A stretch of DNA of 64,000 bases from Phenylobacterium sp. NIBR 498073. Lineage in GTDB: Bacteria > Pseudomonadota > Alphaproteobacteria > Caulobacterales > Caulobacteraceae. A program made the translations under genes and the position numbers. This document shows positions 63,622 through 64,000 of this stretch, piece after piece (positions within the stretch are counted from its first letter, which is position 1; each line of letters begins with the position of its first letter). The notes beneath the pieces were generated by a model. It was not told the origin of the DNA. It ran no database searches and was given only the letters and a program-made list of their open reading frames with translations. The stretch is from positions 1,550,001-1,614,000 of the forward strand of contig NZ_CP114599.1 in NCBI RefSeq assembly GCF_027286305.1, written 5' to 3'.

Positions 63622-64000
63622 TGCGCGCCCTGGCCGCCGCGCTGGGCTTGTCCGTCGCGGTTCTGGCCGCCTGTTCGCCGACTGCGCCCAAGGGGGTGGA
63701 CAAGGCCGTCCTCGACGAAGCCGTCTCGCGCGCCATCGGCGACCCTGGCACCTGCCTGCTGATCGCTGAGGGCGGCAAGACGGTCTACCAATACGGCACG
63801 CATATGGTGTGCGGCCGCTCGCTGCCGACCTGCGAAGGGGCCGGGACGCAGACGCTTGAGCAGTTGCTGAAGGCGACGCCGGCCGACGCCGAGCGCAAGA
63901 CCGCCAGCTGCCGCAGCAATTCTGAAGGCACCCGCATCGTCGCTTGGGCCAGCGGGCCGGTCGAAGGACGCGCCGGCATGACCTATGCGGCCGTGATGGA
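63621..64000 (+). CDS. Lipoprotein of unknown function, 3' end outside the window
   Basis: 126 visible residues. The N terminus is a lipoprotein signal ([18 protein letters not shown]) with lipobox LAAC. The mature part holds several cysteines (GTCLLIAEGG, MVCGRSLPTCEGAG, TASCRSNSEG) that could pair in the periplasm. No domain is recognised. It overlaps the panD stop, so it is translationally coupled to it. The gene continues past base 64000. Confidence 0.75.
   Translation, partial: MRALAAALGLSVAVLAACSPTAPKGVDKAVLDEAVSRAIGDPGTCLLIAEGGKTVYQYGTHMVCGRSLPTCEGAGTQTLEQLLKATPADAERKTASCRSNSEGTRIVAWASGPVEGRAGMTYAAVM

Overview
The window is GC-rich, gene-dense chromosomal DNA from an alphaproteobacterium, most likely Caulobacterales (Caulobacter/Phenylobacterium-like; this is inference). 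Pointers are sigma54-type flagellar promoters in front of fliK and flgK, a DnaG primase whose zinc ligands are replaced, an HWE histidine kinase, an ELM1-family protein, a RskA-type ECF sigma/anti-sigma pair, an ECF41 sigma factor and a nadABC operon preceded by ATGCTCAA/TTGAGCAT palindromes. I see no insertion sequence, prophage, CRISPR array, rRNA or tRNA. The interest lies in regulatory sites and in unusual variants of ordinary families.

Layout. 1-5.4 kb: flagellar hook region, with fliK-flgD leftward and flgK-flgL rightward from a shared 419-bp control region holding two back-to-back sigma54 promoters. 5.4-11.9 kb: mnmA, a thiolase, a small GNAT, two tandem paralogous small proteins and uvrB. 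12-18 kb: a Gly-zipper lipoprotein, a SleB-type cell-wall hydrolase, a DUF1003 protein, a divergent GlxA-regulator/DJ-1 pair and a hybrid kinase. 18-21.5 kb: nadA-nadB-nadC. 21.6-31 kb: a PAS hybrid kinase, a second SleB-type hydrolase, a PIG-L deacetylase converging on a Gfo/Idh/MocA dehydrogenase, a GNAT, an AraC/GyrI regulator and a D-aminoacylase-type amidohydrolase. 31-37 kb: a divergent MurA, trxB and the greA-ELM1-GNAT-pseG row. 37-44 kb: a P-loop kinase, an SDR, a GNAT, a sigma-like protein with a VOC protein, and carB. 44-49 kb: a cold-shock protein, ECF sigma/anti-sigma, a YbjN protein, carA and a kinase-like protein lacking the ATPase domain. 49-52.6 kb: a HAD hydrolase, the ECF41 operon and a DUF808 protein. 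52.7-58 kb: HWE kinase, dnaG and rpoD. 58-64 kb: secreted proteins, a 2OG-oxygenase-like protein, a miniature flagellar axial-like protein, a serine hydrolase, a YbhB/PEBP protein, an alpha/beta hydrolase, panD and a truncated lipoprotein gene.

How genes work together. The flagellar genes build and measure the hook and the hook-filament junction. nadABC is a complete aspartate-to-NaMN route with two matching operators. carA and carB encode the two subunits of one enzyme but are separated by four unrelated genes, and carA has a possible attenuator leader. The most system-like locus is 49.76-51.64 kb: a 4-TM protein, a CxxC AhpD-like protein and an ECF41 sigma factor in one overlapping operon, preceded by a near-perfect ECF41-type promoter.
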